DNA of 64,000 nucleotides from Phyllobacterium myrsinacearum (lineage in GTDB: Bacteria; Pseudomonadota; Alphaproteobacteria; Rhizobiales; Rhizobiaceae). A model generated the notes under the pieces. The model worked only from the letters and a program-made list of their open reading frames with translations. It ran no database searches and was not told the origin of the DNA. The stretch is from the NCBI RefSeq assembly GCF_002980555.1, contig NZ_PVBT01000007.1:186001-250000 (forward strand), in the 5' to 3' direction. A program made the translations under genes and the position numbers. Below, in pieces: positions 11,393 through 21,403 of this stretch (positions are counted from its first letter, which is position 1; each line of letters begins with the position of its first letter).

Positions 11393-13186
11393 TCAGAATG
11401 CCTCCGCCGTCAGCGCCATCATCGTGTCCGCGCCGGTCTGGATACGGGCGAGATGCGCCGATGTTTCCGGCATGACGCGTTCCATGAAGAATTTCCCGGT
11501 GACGAGCTTGGTCTCGTAGAAATCCTTTTTTTCGGCACCGTCTGCCAGTTTCGCATGGGATGCCTTGGCAATCTGTGCCCACATGTAGCCAAGCGATACC
11601 AGACCGAACAGATGCATGTAATCGGTCGACGCGGCCCCGGCATTGTCCGGGTTGGCCATACCGTTCTGCATCAGCCACATCGAGGCGGCCTGAAGATCAT
11701 TGAGGCCTTTCTTCAGATGCTTGGTGAAGAAGGCAAGCTTTTCATCGCCGCGGTTCTCCTCGCAGAAATCGCCGACTTCCTTGAAGAACGCCATCACGGC
11801 ACGGCCACCATTGGCACCAAGCTTGCGGCCAACGAGATCGAGCGCCTGAACGCCGTTGGCACCTTCATAGATCATGGCAATGCGCGCATCGCGCACATAC
11901 TGGCTCATGCCGTGTTCTTCGATGTAGCCGTGACCGCCATAGACCTGTTGCGCCATGACAGCATGTTCAAACCCCTTGTCCGTCAGGACACCCTTGAGAA
12001 CGGGGGTCATCAGACTGAGAATATCATCAGCAATCTGCTTGTCACCCTCGTCGTCGGAACGATGCGCGACATCGGATTTGAGCGCGGACCACAGGATGAA
12101 GGCGCGGCCCGCTTCATTGAACGACTTGATCGTCATCAGGATGCGGCGGATATCCGGGTGAACGATCAGCGGATCAGCTTTCTTGTCCGGCGCTTTCGGT
12201 CCGGTCAACGAACGGCCCTGGAGACGCTCGCGGGCATATTCCACCGCGTTCTGGTAGGCGATTTCACCGATGGACAAGCCCTGCAGCGCAACACCGAGAC
12301 GCGCCTCGTTCATCATCGTGAACATGGCGCGCAGGCCCTTGTTCTCGCCGCCGATCAGGTAGCCCGTGGCTTCGTCATAGTTCATCACGCAGGTCGAATT
12401 GGCGTGGATGCCCATCTTCTCTTCGATCGAACCGCAGGAGACACCGTTGCGCGTACCGGCATTGCCGCTGTCGTCGAGATTGAACTTCGGCACGATGAAC
12501 AGGGAAATGCCTTTCACGCCTTCCGGCGCGCCCTCGATGCGGGCAAGCACCAGATGGATGATGTTTTCCGACATGTCGTGCTCGCCGGCGGAGATGAAAA
12601 TCTTCTGGCCGGAAATCTTGTAGGAACCATCGGCATTGGGCACAGCCTTGGTGCGCAGCAGGCCGAGATCGGTGCCGCAATGCGGCTCGGTGAGGTTCAT
12701 CGTGCCGGTCCAGGTGCCATCGACCATTTTGGGCAGATAGGTCTGCTTCTGGTCGTCGGTGCCATGGGTCAGGATCGCGGCGATCGCTCCCTGCGTCAGG
12801 CCGGGATACATCACCAGCGCCATGTTGGCCGAGGACATATATTCGCCAACGGCAACATGCAGCGCATAGGGAAGACCCTGACCGCCGAACTCCGCCGGTA
12901 CAGCCAAACTCATCCAGCCGCCCTCGCGGTACTGGTCGAAAGCGGCCTTGAAGCCTTTGGGTGTGGTGACCGTGCCGTCCGCATGACGCACGCAGCCTTC
13001 ATGATCACCGGACTGGTTGATCGGAAACAGCGTGTTTTCGGCCAGCTTGGCGCCTTCGCTCAGGATTGCCGCGACGATATCCGGCGATGCATCGGCGAAA
13101 CCTGGCAGATTGTTGTAGCGTTCATAGCCCAGGACATCGTTCAGAATGAAAAGCGTGTCTTCGACGGGCGCGCGATAACTCGGCAT
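11393..13186 (-). CDS. Large acyl-CoA dehydrogenase (DmdC/FadE-like, about 600 residues)
   Basis: The 597-residue dehydrogenase belongs to the long subfamily with an extra C-terminal helical domain. It has [13 protein letters not shown] for FAD/substrate contact and [13 protein letters not shown] with a catalytic-type Glu. The subfamily is often labelled DmdC (3-methylmercaptopropionyl-CoA dehydrogenase), but most members act on ordinary acyl-CoAs, and the context here (thiolase, FadJ) favours fatty acids. The start at 13186 follows GGAGGAAACTG. An in-frame ATG at 13204 overlaps that site and is less likely. It is the first gene of the operon. Confidence 0.88.
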   Translation of the reverse strand: MPSYRAPVEDTLFILNDVLGYERYNNLPGFADASPDIVAAILSEGAKLAENTLFPINQSGDHEGCVRHADGTVTTPKGFKAAFDQYREGGWMSLAVPAEFGGQGLPYALHVAVGEYMSSANMALVMYPGLTQGAIAAILTHGTDDQKQTYLPKMVDGTWTGTMNLTEPHCGTDLGLLRTKAVPNADGSYKISGQKIFISAGEHDMSENIIHLVLARIEGAPEGVKGISLFIVPKFNLDDSGNAGTRNGVSCGSIEEKMGIHANSTCVMNYDEATGYLIGGENKGLRAMFTMMNEARLGVALQGLSIGEIAYQNAVEYARERLQGRSLTGPKAPDKKADPLIVHPDIRRILMTIKSFNEAGRAFILWSALKSDVAHRSDDEGDKQIADDILSLMTPVLKGVLTDKGFEHAVMAQQVYGGHGYIEEHGMSQYVRDARIAMIYEGANGVQALDLVGRKLGANGGRAVMAFFKEVGDFCEENRGDEKLAFFTKHLKKGLNDLQAASMWLMQNGMANPDNAGAASTDYMHLFGLVSLGYMWAQIAKASHAKLADGAEKKDFYETKLVTGKFFMERVMPETSAHLARIQTGADTMMALTAEAF

Positions 13187-13260
13187 CAGTTTCCTCCAAA
13201 ACATAAACGAGCAAAACGGCCCGGAGACTTCGGTGCCGTCGGATTTTCCATCTCTCTAGC

Positions 13261-13292
13261 AAATTTTGACGTTTCCGTAAACGTCAAAATTT
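13261..13292. promoter_or_regulatory. Perfect 32-base palindromic operator upstream of the beta-oxidation operon
   Basis: The arms AAATTTTGACGTTT and AAACGTCAAAATTT are exact inverted copies around CCGT. The site lies about 75 bases upstream of the first gene of the operon. A 24-base stretch recurs in reverse orientation before the flavin oxidoreductase gene at 27439-27462. The core resembles operators attributed to LiuR/FadR-type regulators of acyl-CoA catabolism. That assignment is inference. Confidence 0.75.
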
Positions 13293-13721
13293 TGTGAAGT
13301 TTTGCTCCTGTGGATCAATCTTTCTGAATGGGATGCCCTGTTTAACGGGACGATGGCGATGAGAGATGGATTCAAGCGATTTCGGCCGGTGCCGCGTCTA
13401 TGAATTACAATGCCAGCGTATCACATTTTTAACGGTTGCAGCCCATCTCTTAACCAGTTGTTTACCACGTTTCGCCAATGTCACGGTGTCGGTGAACCGT
13501 GTCTATGAGTGATTTGTTTTTCACGGCTTGTCGGACCGCATGGGGCAAACGGTCCCGGCTTTCCGGATTGGCAATGTGCAGAACGCATTCTTGAACTTCG
13601 GAAGACCGAGACCAGACAAGGCCAGGGTGGCAGGCGAACATCGCCAGCGCGTCCGGACCTGCCCCGTGAAACAGAATTAACCCGCCGGATCACCGGCGTA
13701 AACACGGCAAAGCAGGCGTCC
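13293..13721. other. Intergenic region before the PodJ-like gene
   Basis: This stretch of about 430 bases presumably holds the PodJ-like promoter. The downstream frame stays open back to 13509, but those residues look like random translation. No repeat, RNA or clear terminator was recognised. Confidence 0.3.
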
Positions 13722-16700
13722 ATGACGAACCAAAGGTCACTACTGGAACAGGTCAATGTGAACCGGTCACGCCGCGAGACCACATCGCTGGACAGTATCA
13801 ACCGCACGCTCGAAGCGCTGGAAAGCCAGCTGCGCGAGACGATGGAGCCGGATTATCCGGATGTCGACCAGGACCAGACGGATATTGCCGACCGCTTCGC
13901 CGCACTGGCTTCCCGCGCGGGCGCGGCATCAGCGCCGAAACACAAGCCATCCGACGACCTGCCGTCCTTTGCCAGCAAGCCCCAGAAAGGCAAGCATGAC
14001 CTTTCGGCCATTGCTGCCCGCATCAAGCAGTTGCGCGAGGAAATGCGCGACGATGCCCGCGCGCCGGCCCGGCCTTCCGCCGAACCGCACACGGAAACCT
14101 TGCAGCGCCTGCACCAGTCAACCGCAAGCCGCAACCTGAACGACAGGACCGGCCGCGCGGACAATGGCCATCTGTCAATGCTGCGCGGCGATCTCGATGA
14201 ATTGAAGCGCACGGTCACGACGCTCGCCCGCGAAGAATCGGTCAAAAACCTGAACAATCGCTGGGATGCGATGGATGAACGCTTCGATGCGTTCCGTCAG
14301 GATCATCCGCTGGGCGGGCGGCTCGACCAGATCCGCCAGGCGGTGGATGTACTGCCGCAGTCAATTCCGCTGAAGAAAGTCGAAGACAAGCTCAAGACAT
14401 TGGCCAGCGCGGTGGAGCAGATGTCGCGCACGGGGACATCCGGCGTGAATGGCGATTTCATGCGCCAGATGGATGAGCGGCTCGATGAAATCAGCCGCGC
14501 CATCGTGGCAACGGCCCGTCCTGCCCACGCAAATCACATTGACACCGATGCATTCGAGCGCCTTGAAGCGCGCATCGCAACCCTGAGCAGCAAGGTCGAG
14601 GCGGTTGCCTATGACCGCACCTCGGACACAATCCTGCAGCGCATGGGCGAACTGGCCGAGCGCGTTGATCATCTGGCGGCGATGCGCGCAACGCCGGCGG
14701 TCAATCTTGACGCGCTGTCGGAACAGCTGTCGTCCGTCACCCGTCATCTCGAAAACACACCGGCCTCCATCAGCATTTCCGATTTCCGCGATCTGGAAGA
14801 CCGGGTCCTGCACGTCATCCACCGCCTGGAAACAGCGCCCCAGCAGGCGCCGGCTGCCGATCCGGCATTCATGCACCAGATCGACCAGCGCTTCGAAGAG
14901 CTGACCCGCCGTCTCGACGATCATCACATGATGGCCGAGCACAGCGACATCCGGCTGACCGACAATCTCGAAGCCCGCTTCGACGACATGGCACGCTATA
15001 TCGCCGAGAATGTGCCGCAGTCCGAAGGTTCGAACGATGCAATCCGCAATCTTGAATTGCAGATTGCCGGTCTTGCCGAACACCTCTCCCATTCCAACGA
15101 TCGCTATGCGGAATTTGCCGCCATCCCGCCGCGCCTTGATGCCATCGAGGAATCGATGGCCATGAACCGCGACTTCGTCGTGGAAGCTGCACGCCAGGCG
15201 GCGTCGGAAGCCATCCGCAATTCGGCCAATTTCGGCAATGCCCATGACGGCGTCATTGCCCGCGAGCTTGCCGACGATCTGAAAACCCTGGAAGGCCTTG
15301 CCCGCAAATCGGAAGACCGCAACTCCAAGACCTTCGAAGCCATCCACGACACGCTTTTGAAGATCGTAGACCGCCTTGGCTCGCTGGAGAATGGCGCGGC
15401 TGCCGGATCACATGTTGCCGCGGCCCCCAAAGCCAAGGCCACGGTTGACGCCTATGAAACGCCCTACCGCGACGCCGAGGCCGCTTTTGAAGCTCCGGTC
15501 TTTTCCAAGCTGGATGATGTTTCGGCGCACATGACAATGGCCGTAGACGATGCCGAGGCCATGGACGAAGCGGCTCCGGCACGCAAATCCCTGCTGGGCA
15601 GCCTCACGCGCGGCATGAAATCCCGCGGCAGACAGGAACAGGCGCACCGGGAACCGGTCATCGAGACAATCGGCAGCGATGAAAAAAACGACGACAAGGC
15701 TGATCTTGACGCCGAGATTCTCAACCGGCCGCTTGAACCCGGCTCGGGCATGCCGGATCTCAACTCCATCCTCAAGCGGGTGCGCGACGAACGCCGCGAG
15801 ATGCACCTGGCGGGCGATACAGGCATTGGCAAGGCGGATTTCATCGCCGCAGCCCGCCGCGCTGCGCAGGCAGCGGCGGCTGAAGTCGAAAGCCAGACAC
15901 GCGGTTCTGGCCGCAAGGACAGCGTTGAAGGCAAGAAGGGCAGCCTCCTGGTCCGCCAGCGCAAGCCCATTCTCCTCGCCATTGGCGCCATCATGATCGC
16001 GATCGCGGGCCTGCAGCTGAAGAACGCCTTCTTCAGCGGTCCGGCGGCGATGAGCAGCGATACCGGTTCCGTTGCAGCACCGATGGTGCCGGCGGCCGAA
16101 CCCAAGGCGCAGGTGGCCGTATCCGCGGCTCCGGCGGCACCGGCGCCGTCCGCGCCTGCCCCCGCCCCACAAACTGCTGCCGGAAGCACCCCGAACGAGG
16201 ACCAAGCCGCTGCACCCGCACCAACGCAGGAAACCGTGGGCAGCCTGATTGCCGCCCAGACTTCCGGCACGAATGTCCCGGCGGCAGCGAAGGTCGATGC
16301 GAATGTCAGCCAGATTCCCGCCATTCCGGCCGAAGCAGGCCCGGAACCCCTGCGCGAAGCGGCGGCCAGCGGCAATACCAAGGCTCTGTTTGAAATCGGC
16401 GACCGCTACATGGAAGGCCGGGGTGTCCAGAGCGATTACGCCAAGGCAGCCGAGTGGTACACGCTTGCGGCCGACAAGGGTTTTGCACCGGCACAATACC
16501 GCCTGGGAAATTTTGCCGAAAAAGGCCTCGGTGTTCCGCGCGATCTCGCCAAGGCAAAGACCTATTACCAACTGGCCGCCGAACAGGGCAATGCCAGCGC
16601 GATGCACAATCTGGCCGTGCTGTTCGCAGCCGGTGCAAATGGTGCGCCGGACAATGAATCCGCGGTCATGTGGTTTACCAGGGCGGCCGAACTTGGCGTG

Positions 16701-17171
16701 AAGGACAGCCAGTTCAATCTCGCCATCCTGTCGGCCAAGGGCATGGGGATGCGGCAGAATCTGGAAGAGAGCTACAAGTGGTTTGCCCTCGCCGCCAACG
16801 CTGGCGACAAGGATGCCGGCCAGAAGCGCGATGAAGTGGCAAAGGCCATGACCTCCGATCAGCTGACACGGGCGCGCGAAGCCACCGAGCTGTGGAAGCC
16901 AAAACAGATGAATCCGGATACCAATGCCTTGAGCGTTCCGGAGGAATGGCGCGAGAGCCCGGCCACCACCGGGTCCATCAATATGGAAAAGGCCATCCGC
17001 AACATTCAGCTGATTCTCAACAAGAATGGCTATGATGCGGGCGGGTCGGACGGCAGGATGGGCGCGAAAACCCGCGATGCCATCATGGCGTTCCAGAAGA
17101 GCAACGGCCTGAAGCCAACGGGCAATATCGACAAGGACCTGGTCAAGCGGCTGCTCGAAAAGAACACCTGA
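13722..17171 (+). CDS. PodJ-like polar localization protein with Sel1 repeats and peptidoglycan-binding domain
   Basis: The 1149-residue inner-membrane protein has a long cytoplasmic coiled-coil region (about 1-690, heptad-rich with many LDxLxxRL segments), one membrane span near 747-766 (ILLAIGAIMIAIAGLQL), an Ala/Pro-rich periplasmic linker, four or so Sel1/TPR-like repeats at about 876-1030 (EGRGVQSDYAKAAEWY, EKGLGVPRDLAKAKTYY) and a C-terminal peptidoglycan-binding domain (about 1090-1147). This order matches PodJ, the scaffold that marks the new cell pole in Caulobacter and Rhizobiales. ATG 13722 was chosen because the sequence before it looks non-coding. Confidence 0.85.
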   Translation: MTNQRSLLEQVNVNRSRRETTSLDSINRTLEALESQLRETMEPDYPDVDQDQTDIADRFAALASRAGAASAPKHKPSDDLPSFASKPQKGKHDLSAIAARIKQLREEMRDDARAPARPSAEPHTETLQRLHQSTASRNLNDRTGRADNGHLSMLRGDLDELKRTVTTLAREESVKNLNNRWDAMDERFDAFRQDHPLGGRLDQIRQAVDVLPQSIPLKKVEDKLKTLASAVEQMSRTGTSGVNGDFMRQMDERLDEISRAIVATARPAHANHIDTDAFERLEARIATLSSKVEAVAYDRTSDTILQRMGELAERVDHLAAMRATPAVNLDALSEQLSSVTRHLENTPASISISDFRDLEDRVLHVIHRLETAPQQAPAADPAFMHQIDQRFEELTRRLDDHHMMAEHSDIRLTDNLEARFDDMARYIAENVPQSEGSNDAIRNLELQIAGLAEHLSHSNDRYAEFAAIPPRLDAIEESMAMNRDFVVEAARQAASEAIRNSANFGNAHDGVIARELADDLKTLEGLARKSEDRNSKTFEAIHDTLLKIVDRLGSLENGAAAGSHVAAAPKAKATVDAYETPYRDAEAAFEAPVFSKLDDVSAHMTMAVDDAEAMDEAAPARKSLLGSLTRGMKSRGRQEQAHREPVIETIGSDEKNDDKADLDAEILNRPLEPGSGMPDLNSILKRVRDERREMHLAGDTGIGKADFIAAARRAAQAAAAEVESQTRGSGRKDSVEGKKGSLLVRQRKPILLAIGAIMIAIAGLQLKNAFFSGPAAMSSDTGSVAAPMVPAAEPKAQVAVSAAPAAPAPSAPAPAPQTAAGSTPNEDQAAAPAPTQETVGSLIAAQTSGTNVPAAAKVDANVSQIPAIPAEAGPEPLREAAASGNTKALFEIGDRYMEGRGVQSDYAKAAEWYTLAADKGFAPAQYRLGNFAEKGLGVPRDLAKAKTYYQLAAEQGNASAMHNLAVLFAAGANGAPDNESAVMWFTRAAELGVKDSQFNLAILSAKGMGMRQNLEESYKWFALAANAGDKDAGQKRDEVAKAMTSDQLTRAREATELWKPKQMNPDTNALSVPEEWRESPATTGSINMEKAIRNIQLILNKNGYDAGGSDGRMGAKTRDAIMAFQKSNGLKPTGNIDKDLVKRLLEKNT

Positions 17172-17330
17172 ACCGGCCAAGGCGACTGTTGCGACACACG
17201 GGTTCGTGTTTGGGGCAACACGCTGACGCCCCAGCAGTCATTGTTTGACTCGGCGCGCGGCTGAGGGCAAGAAACTTAAAGCATCCTGTGTCAGCCTGCG
17301 CGCAGAATGCATTAAAGAATTACTGTCATT

Positions 17331-17407
17331 CTAGTGGTCCGATTCTGACATTTGCATTCCTCTGATACAAGCCATTCAGGCAAATGTCAGAATCATAGGA
17401 CCACTAG
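17331..17407. repeat. Long inverted repeat, first of two related palindromes
   Basis: CTAGTGGTCC followed by GATTCTGACATTTGC (17331-17355) is mirrored at 17380-17407 with a 3-base ATA insertion between the two blocks. The loop is 24 bases. The element is related in sequence to the palindrome that follows at 17421-17499. It could be a palindromic repeat family or an operator array for the exporter gene. Confidence 0.75.
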
Positions 17408-17420
17408 GAAGTATATGGTT

Positions 17421-17499
17421 CCAGTGGAACTTTGAATTTGACATTCGCGTGGTGCGCGTGATGTCAAATGGGGCGCGAATGTCAAATTCGTTCCACTGG
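17421..17499. repeat. Second long inverted repeat, diverged copy of the first
   Basis: CCAGTGGAAC, TTT, GAATTTGACATTCGCG (17421-17449) is mirrored at about 17473-17499 without the TTT, again a 3-base asymmetry at the same place as in the first copy. A further ATGTCAAAT lies in the loop. It ends about 28 bases before the chosen start of the exporter gene, so it may also act as a regulatory site. Confidence 0.75.
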
Positions 17500-17526
17500 T
17501 GTGCGAACAATCGCCACAACGCCGTG

Positions 17527-18480
17527 ATGGGTTCGGGGTCTGAATTGGGAATCTACCTGCCAATAGCCGAGATTTCGGTCAATATCTTCGTGCTGTTCGG
17601 CATGGGGGCAGCAGTTGGATTCCTGTCGGGCATGTTCGGCGTCGGCGGCGGGTTCCTCATCACGCCGCTGCTGATCTTCTACAACATCCCGCCCGCCGTT
17701 GCTGTTGCCACCGGCGCAAACCAGGTCATTGCCTCGTCCTTCACAGGCGCGCTGTCACATTTCAAGCGTGGCACGCTCGACGTCAAACTGGGGACGCTGC
17801 TTGTCATTGGCGGCGTGGCGGGCGCAGGCATCGGCATTTACGTCTTTGTCCTGCTGCGCGAACTCGGCCAGCTCGACCTGATCGTGTCCCTGCTCTACGT
17901 GATCTTCCTGAGCACGATCGGCGGGCTCATGCTATTGGAAAGCGTCAGATCCATGCGCCGGACAAGGGCCGGACAGCTTGCCAGCCTCAAGAAACCGGGA
18001 CAGCACAATTGGGTGCACCGCCTGCCTTTCAAGATGCGGTTTCGCGCCTCGAAGATCTATGTGAGCATCATCCCGATCCTGGCGCTTGGCGCAGCCATCG
18101 GCTTCCTGTCCTCGATCATGGGTGTGGGCGGCGGCTTCATCATGGTTCCGGCCATGATCTATCTTCTCAAAGTGCCGACCAATGTGGTTATCGGGACATC
18201 GCTCTACCAGATCGTGTTCGTGACGGCTTTTACCACCGTCATGCAGGCAACGACCAACCAGTCGGTCGATATCGTGCTGGCCTTTCTCCTGATGAGCGGC
18301 GGCGTCATCGGCGCGCAATACGGCACCCGCATCGGGCAAAAACTGCGCGGCGAGCAATTGCGCGCGCTGCTCGCCACGCTGGTTCTGGCCGTGGGCCTGC
18401 GCCTTGCCATCGAACTCTTTGTGACCCCGGATGATCTCTATTCGATCGCCATTGCGCTGGCGGCCCCGGGGGCATCATGA
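17527..18480 (+). CDS. TauE/SafE family (TSUP) membrane exporter
   Basis: The product of about 317 residues has seven or eight membrane segments and the duplicated family signature GMFGVGGGFLITPLLI (first half) and SIMGVGGGFIMVPAMI (second half). TSUP proteins move sulfite, sulfoacetate, sulfide-related anions or other organosulfur compounds. The start at 17527 (MGSGSELGIYLPIAEISVN) matches what I know of rhizobial relatives. In-frame starts at 17449 and 17479 fall inside the palindrome. The stop overlaps the next gene by four bases (ATGA), so the two are translationally coupled. Confidence 0.85.
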   Translation: MGSGSELGIYLPIAEISVNIFVLFGMGAAVGFLSGMFGVGGGFLITPLLIFYNIPPAVAVATGANQVIASSFTGALSHFKRGTLDVKLGTLLVIGGVAGAGIGIYVFVLLRELGQLDLIVSLLYVIFLSTIGGLMLLESVRSMRRTRAGQLASLKKPGQHNWVHRLPFKMRFRASKIYVSIIPILALGAAIGFLSSIMGVGGGFIMVPAMIYLLKVPTNVVIGTSLYQIVFVTAFTTVMQATTNQSVDIVLAFLLMSGGVIGAQYGTRIGQKLRGEQLRALLATLVLAVGLRLAIELFVTPDDLYSIAIALAAPGAS

Positions 18481-19265
18481 GAGCTTTGGCAGCCACCCTT
18501 CTTCTCATCCTGGCATCGCTGTCCACAGCCGCGGCGCAACAGGTACCGGGCAACAAGGAAACCGTCGAGATCGGCCTGTCGACCGACACGATTGCCATCA
18601 CCTCGGGCTTTCGCGGCACGGACCTGACTGTCTTCGGCGCGCTCGACAATGCCGACCCGCTGATCCAGCGGCAAGGCCGCTATGATATCGTCGTGATCCT
18701 GCAAGGCCCAGAACGCGATTTCGTTGTGCGGCGCAAGGACCGGTTCTTCGGCGTCTGGATCAATGCGGAATCGGTAACGTTCCAGCATATTCCGGCGTCC
18801 TATTCGCTGGCCTCGACACGAAACCTCCAGGATATTGCCGTTCCCAAGATATTTGCCCAACTGGCCCTCGGCGTGAACAATATCTATTACGAGCCGATGC
18901 CCGACGGATTCAGTTCCAGCGCATCGCTGCGGGAATTCACCAAGGAACTGCCAAGGTTGAAACTCAAGCAGAGCCTCTACAGCCAGCGTCCGGGTGAGGT
19001 GCAGTTCCTGTCATCGACCCTGTTCCGCGCAACTTTGTCCCTGCCTGCCAATGTGCCGGTCGGCAAGCATCAGGCGCGGGCCTTTCTGTTCCGCAACGGC
19101 GAATTCCTGCGCGAAAGCTCGACCAGCCTCAATATCGTGAAAGCCGGGCTGGAATACCGCATCTACAAGGCTGCGCATGAGAACAGCCTTCTCTACGGCC
19201 TGTTTGCCGTGTTTCTGGCCGTGATTACCGGCTGGATGGGCCGCCTGATGTTCCGGAAAGACTGA
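18477..19265 (+). CDS. TIGR02186 family exported membrane protein (TauE partner)
   Basis: The 262-residue product has a signal peptide (residues 1-20, cut after AAA), a beta-rich periplasmic body (ESGLSTDTIAITSGFRGTDLTVFGAL-type opening) and one C-terminal membrane span (LLYGLFAVFLAVITGW). This alphaproteobacterial family is nearly always found next to a TauE exporter, as here, with an ATGA overlap. It probably forms a periplasmic accessory of the exporter. Its molecular role is not known. Its stop abuts the end of the convergent methyltransferase gene. Confidence 0.82.
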   Translation: MRALAATLLLILASLSTAAAQQVPGNKETVEIGLSTDTIAITSGFRGTDLTVFGALDNADPLIQRQGRYDIVVILQGPERDFVVRRKDRFFGVWINAESVTFQHIPASYSLASTRNLQDIAVPKIFAQLALGVNNIYYEPMPDGFSSSASLREFTKELPRLKLKQSLYSQRPGEVQFLSSTLFRATLSLPANVPVGKHQARAFLFRNGEFLRESSTSLNIVKAGLEYRIYKAAHENSLLYGLFAVFLAVITGWMGRLMFRKD

Positions 19266-20177
19266 TCAGGCGCGCCTGGCAACGGTGATCAGGCCCTGCA
19301 GGGGTTCGCCGCGGTCAAAGCGGATCGCCTCGCGCCCGATCGTTACCGGGGCAAGCCCATGTTCGGCCAGGAGGCGGCGGACATACTCTTCCGAATGGGT
19401 GTAGCGCAGCGAGGATTGCAGGATCAGCTCGCCATCTTCGGCATGGGTTTCAACTGAAAAGGCAAAGAGCCCATCAGGGCCAAGCACCTCAACCAGACGG
19501 GCAAAGGCCCTGTCGAGATCGCCGACATAGACAAACACATCCGCAGCGATAATGAGATCGGCCGAACCTGCGGGATAGTGGAGTTCATTGACATCACCTT
19601 TGAAGAGGCGGTCATAGACATGTTTTTCCTCGGCCTTCTGCAACATGGCCTCGGAGAGGTCCATACCGGCCATATGGTTCACATCCGCCCGGAAATAATC
19701 ACCCATCAGCCCTGTGCCGCAGCCGATATCGAGCATGGACTGATAGTGTCTTCCGGGCGCGGCCGCCTTGATGGCCTTGGCCAAAAGTTCCGGCACGCGA
19801 TAGTGCAGCTTTTCCAGAAGTGCCGCCTCGAAGGTCGGGGCATAGGCATCGAACAGGGTCTCGACATAGGCCGTCGGCGGATTGTCCGGCACCACCGCAT
19901 AGCCCGAGGCCGCCAGTTTCAGCGTGGCACCGAAGCGGTCATCGGGGTCGAGTTCCAGCAGGCGCCGCCACGTTTCGGCTGCCGCATCCTCGTCACCCGC
20001 AGCTTCCTCCATTTCGCCCAGGCGATAGAGCCCGGCGGTCCATGCCGGCACGATGTCCAGCGCCTGCCGCATCAGATCGGCGGCGGCCACATGGTCACCG
20101 GACTCAAACAGCATATCAGCATAGGAAGCGCGGCGGTCCGCAATCAGATCACCCGAGGACAGGAACGCCCGCGCCAT
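19266..20177 (-). CDS. TPR-containing class I SAM methyltransferase
   Basis: The 303-residue product has a short N-terminal TPR region (about 10-90, with ADMLFESGDHVAAADLMRQAL and GEMEEAAGDEDAAAETW) and a SAM-binding methyltransferase domain (about 115-260) with motif I LDIGCGTGLMGDYF, motif II DLSEAML and motif IV ADLIIAADVFVYVGDL. The family is common in Rhizobiales and its substrate is unknown. It ends directly against the TIGR02186 gene on the other strand and starts six bases after the stop of the upstream gene, so it is likely cotranscribed with that gene. Confidence 0.82.
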   Translation of the reverse strand: MARAFLSSGDLIADRRASYADMLFESGDHVAAADLMRQALDIVPAWTAGLYRLGEMEEAAGDEDAAAETWRRLLELDPDDRFGATLKLAASGYAVVPDNPPTAYVETLFDAYAPTFEAALLEKLHYRVPELLAKAIKAAAPGRHYQSMLDIGCGTGLMGDYFRADVNHMAGMDLSEAMLQKAEEKHVYDRLFKGDVNELHYPAGSADLIIAADVFVYVGDLDRAFARLVEVLGPDGLFAFSVETHAEDGELILQSSLRYTHSEEYVRRLLAEHGLAPVTIGREAIRFDRGEPLQGLITVARRA

Positions 20178-20183
20178 GCTGGT

Positions 20184-21230
20184 TCAGTTCGCGACCAGCA
20201 CGCGGATGGAAAAGATATCGATCGCTTTTCCCGTGCGGGCAATATCCGAGTTGATCTTGATGATACCACCCGCACCCGGCTTCTTGCCTTCCGGAAACTG
20301 CAATTCGAACAGATACTCGTTGCTTGCATCGGTCACGTCGTAGCGCTTGCGTCCGCAATCGCCGAGGGCACCGAAATCGCAGCTGACCGCCATCTGCGTC
20401 GCCGAACCGTCCTCCGCCTTGGCGATGATATCGAAGATGGCGTGCTTACCCGCCAGTTGCTGCAGAACGCCCTGCCCGACCTGGAAGCTGATGTCATCGT
20501 TCTGGCCCGGAGACTTGATCCGCACGAATTTCTGCAAATTGTCGCCGGCAACGCTGGCTGTCGCCCTGCCTGCCATCGAAACGCGGGTCATGTCGGACGG
20601 GTCGAAAATGGAAATCCAATTGCCTTCCGCGGCAAGCTGCCCGCCCTTCATCGGCTCGTGGCTGCCAACGGCAGGACCAGCGCTCGACGCAGGCGGTGTG
20701 CTGCCGGATGGCTTCGAATTGATAAGGCCCGATGCAACAAGCCAGAGAAGACCGATCGCCACCAGCAGAATGGCCACCATAATGACGAATTTCGTCAGGC
20801 CACGCGCCTTCTGGCGTTCGCGGGTCTTCTTCACGCGCGGCTGGTTGTAGGCGGGCCGGTAATTGTCGGCACGGCTGTTGTCCGCCGGGCCAAGGTCGGA
20901 ATCCAGCGATCCGCCCATGGATGGTTCGACACGGCTGGACGCCGCCTGCCTGGATTGTGCGGGGCCCGCCGACATGGACGGCTCGCGCCGTTCCGCGACG
21001 GGTTCCGGTGCGACACGCGGCGCATCGCGCGATTCACCCTCTATGCGTGTGATCGTGGCTTTGAGATGCTCCCGGCGCTCTTCACGTTCGGTCTCATCCA
21101 GCGCACCATTGGCGATCAGCGAACGCTCATGCGCGGTCCAGGCTGATTCGTAAATCTTCTGACGAACGGCAGGGTTGCTCACATCCGCTTTGGCGAAAGC
21201 ATTTCGGATGGCTTGTTCAATCGCTTCCAA
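20184..21230 (-). CDS. Conserved membrane protein of unknown function
   Basis: The 348-residue product is not recognised as a named family. It has an N-terminal helical segment (AIRNAFAKADV to ERSLIANGALDETERE), a charged, Arg/Pro-rich linker, one membrane span near residues 147-167 (FVIMVAILLVAIGLLWLVASG), and a periplasmic beta-rich domain with a Cys pair (VSCDFGALGDCGRK) that may form a disulfide. The start codon is TTG at 21230 with AAGGGG about 12 bases before it. It probably forms an operon with the TPR-methyltransferase six bases downstream. Confidence 0.65.
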   Translation of the reverse strand: MEAIEQAIRNAFAKADVSNPAVRQKIYESAWTAHERSLIANGALDETEREERREHLKATITRIEGESRDAPRVAPEPVAERREPSMSAGPAQSRQAASSRVEPSMGGSLDSDLGPADNSRADNYRPAYNQPRVKKTRERQKARGLTKFVIMVAILLVAIGLLWLVASGLINSKPSGSTPPASSAGPAVGSHEPMKGGQLAAEGNWISIFDPSDMTRVSMAGRATASVAGDNLQKFVRIKSPGQNDDISFQVGQGVLQQLAGKHAIFDIIAKAEDGSATQMAVSCDFGALGDCGRKRYDVTDASNEYLFELQFPEGKKPGAGGIIKINSDIARTGKAIDIFSIRVLVAN

Positions 21231-21403
21231 CTCGACGATTTCCCCTTCAAAGCAGCGCGTATGACCCGGCTAGGCATAGACGATTTGACTGCTTATTCAA
21301 GACTACCGCGGCGCAATGATGGCGGTTTTCGCCCGAATTGGCGCTCTATACAAAGCGAATATCCCCGGCATCGAACGCGAGCGGACGGCCGGGAGATCGA
21401 TAT

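Noticed and set aside
11384-13297. Long open frame on the plus strand opposite the large acyl-CoA dehydrogenase gene
   Set aside because: It mirrors a well-supported gene on the other strand. Its residues (His/Arg/Gly-rich, no family motifs) are those expected of the antisense frame of a GC-rich gene.
15408-17180. 590-codon frame antisense to the PodJ-like gene
   Set aside because: It is a by-product of high G+C codon use, and no start signal or motif was seen.
17331-17499. CRISPR-like repeats
   Set aside because: There are two diverged inverted repeats, not several identical direct repeats with unique spacers, and no cas genes.
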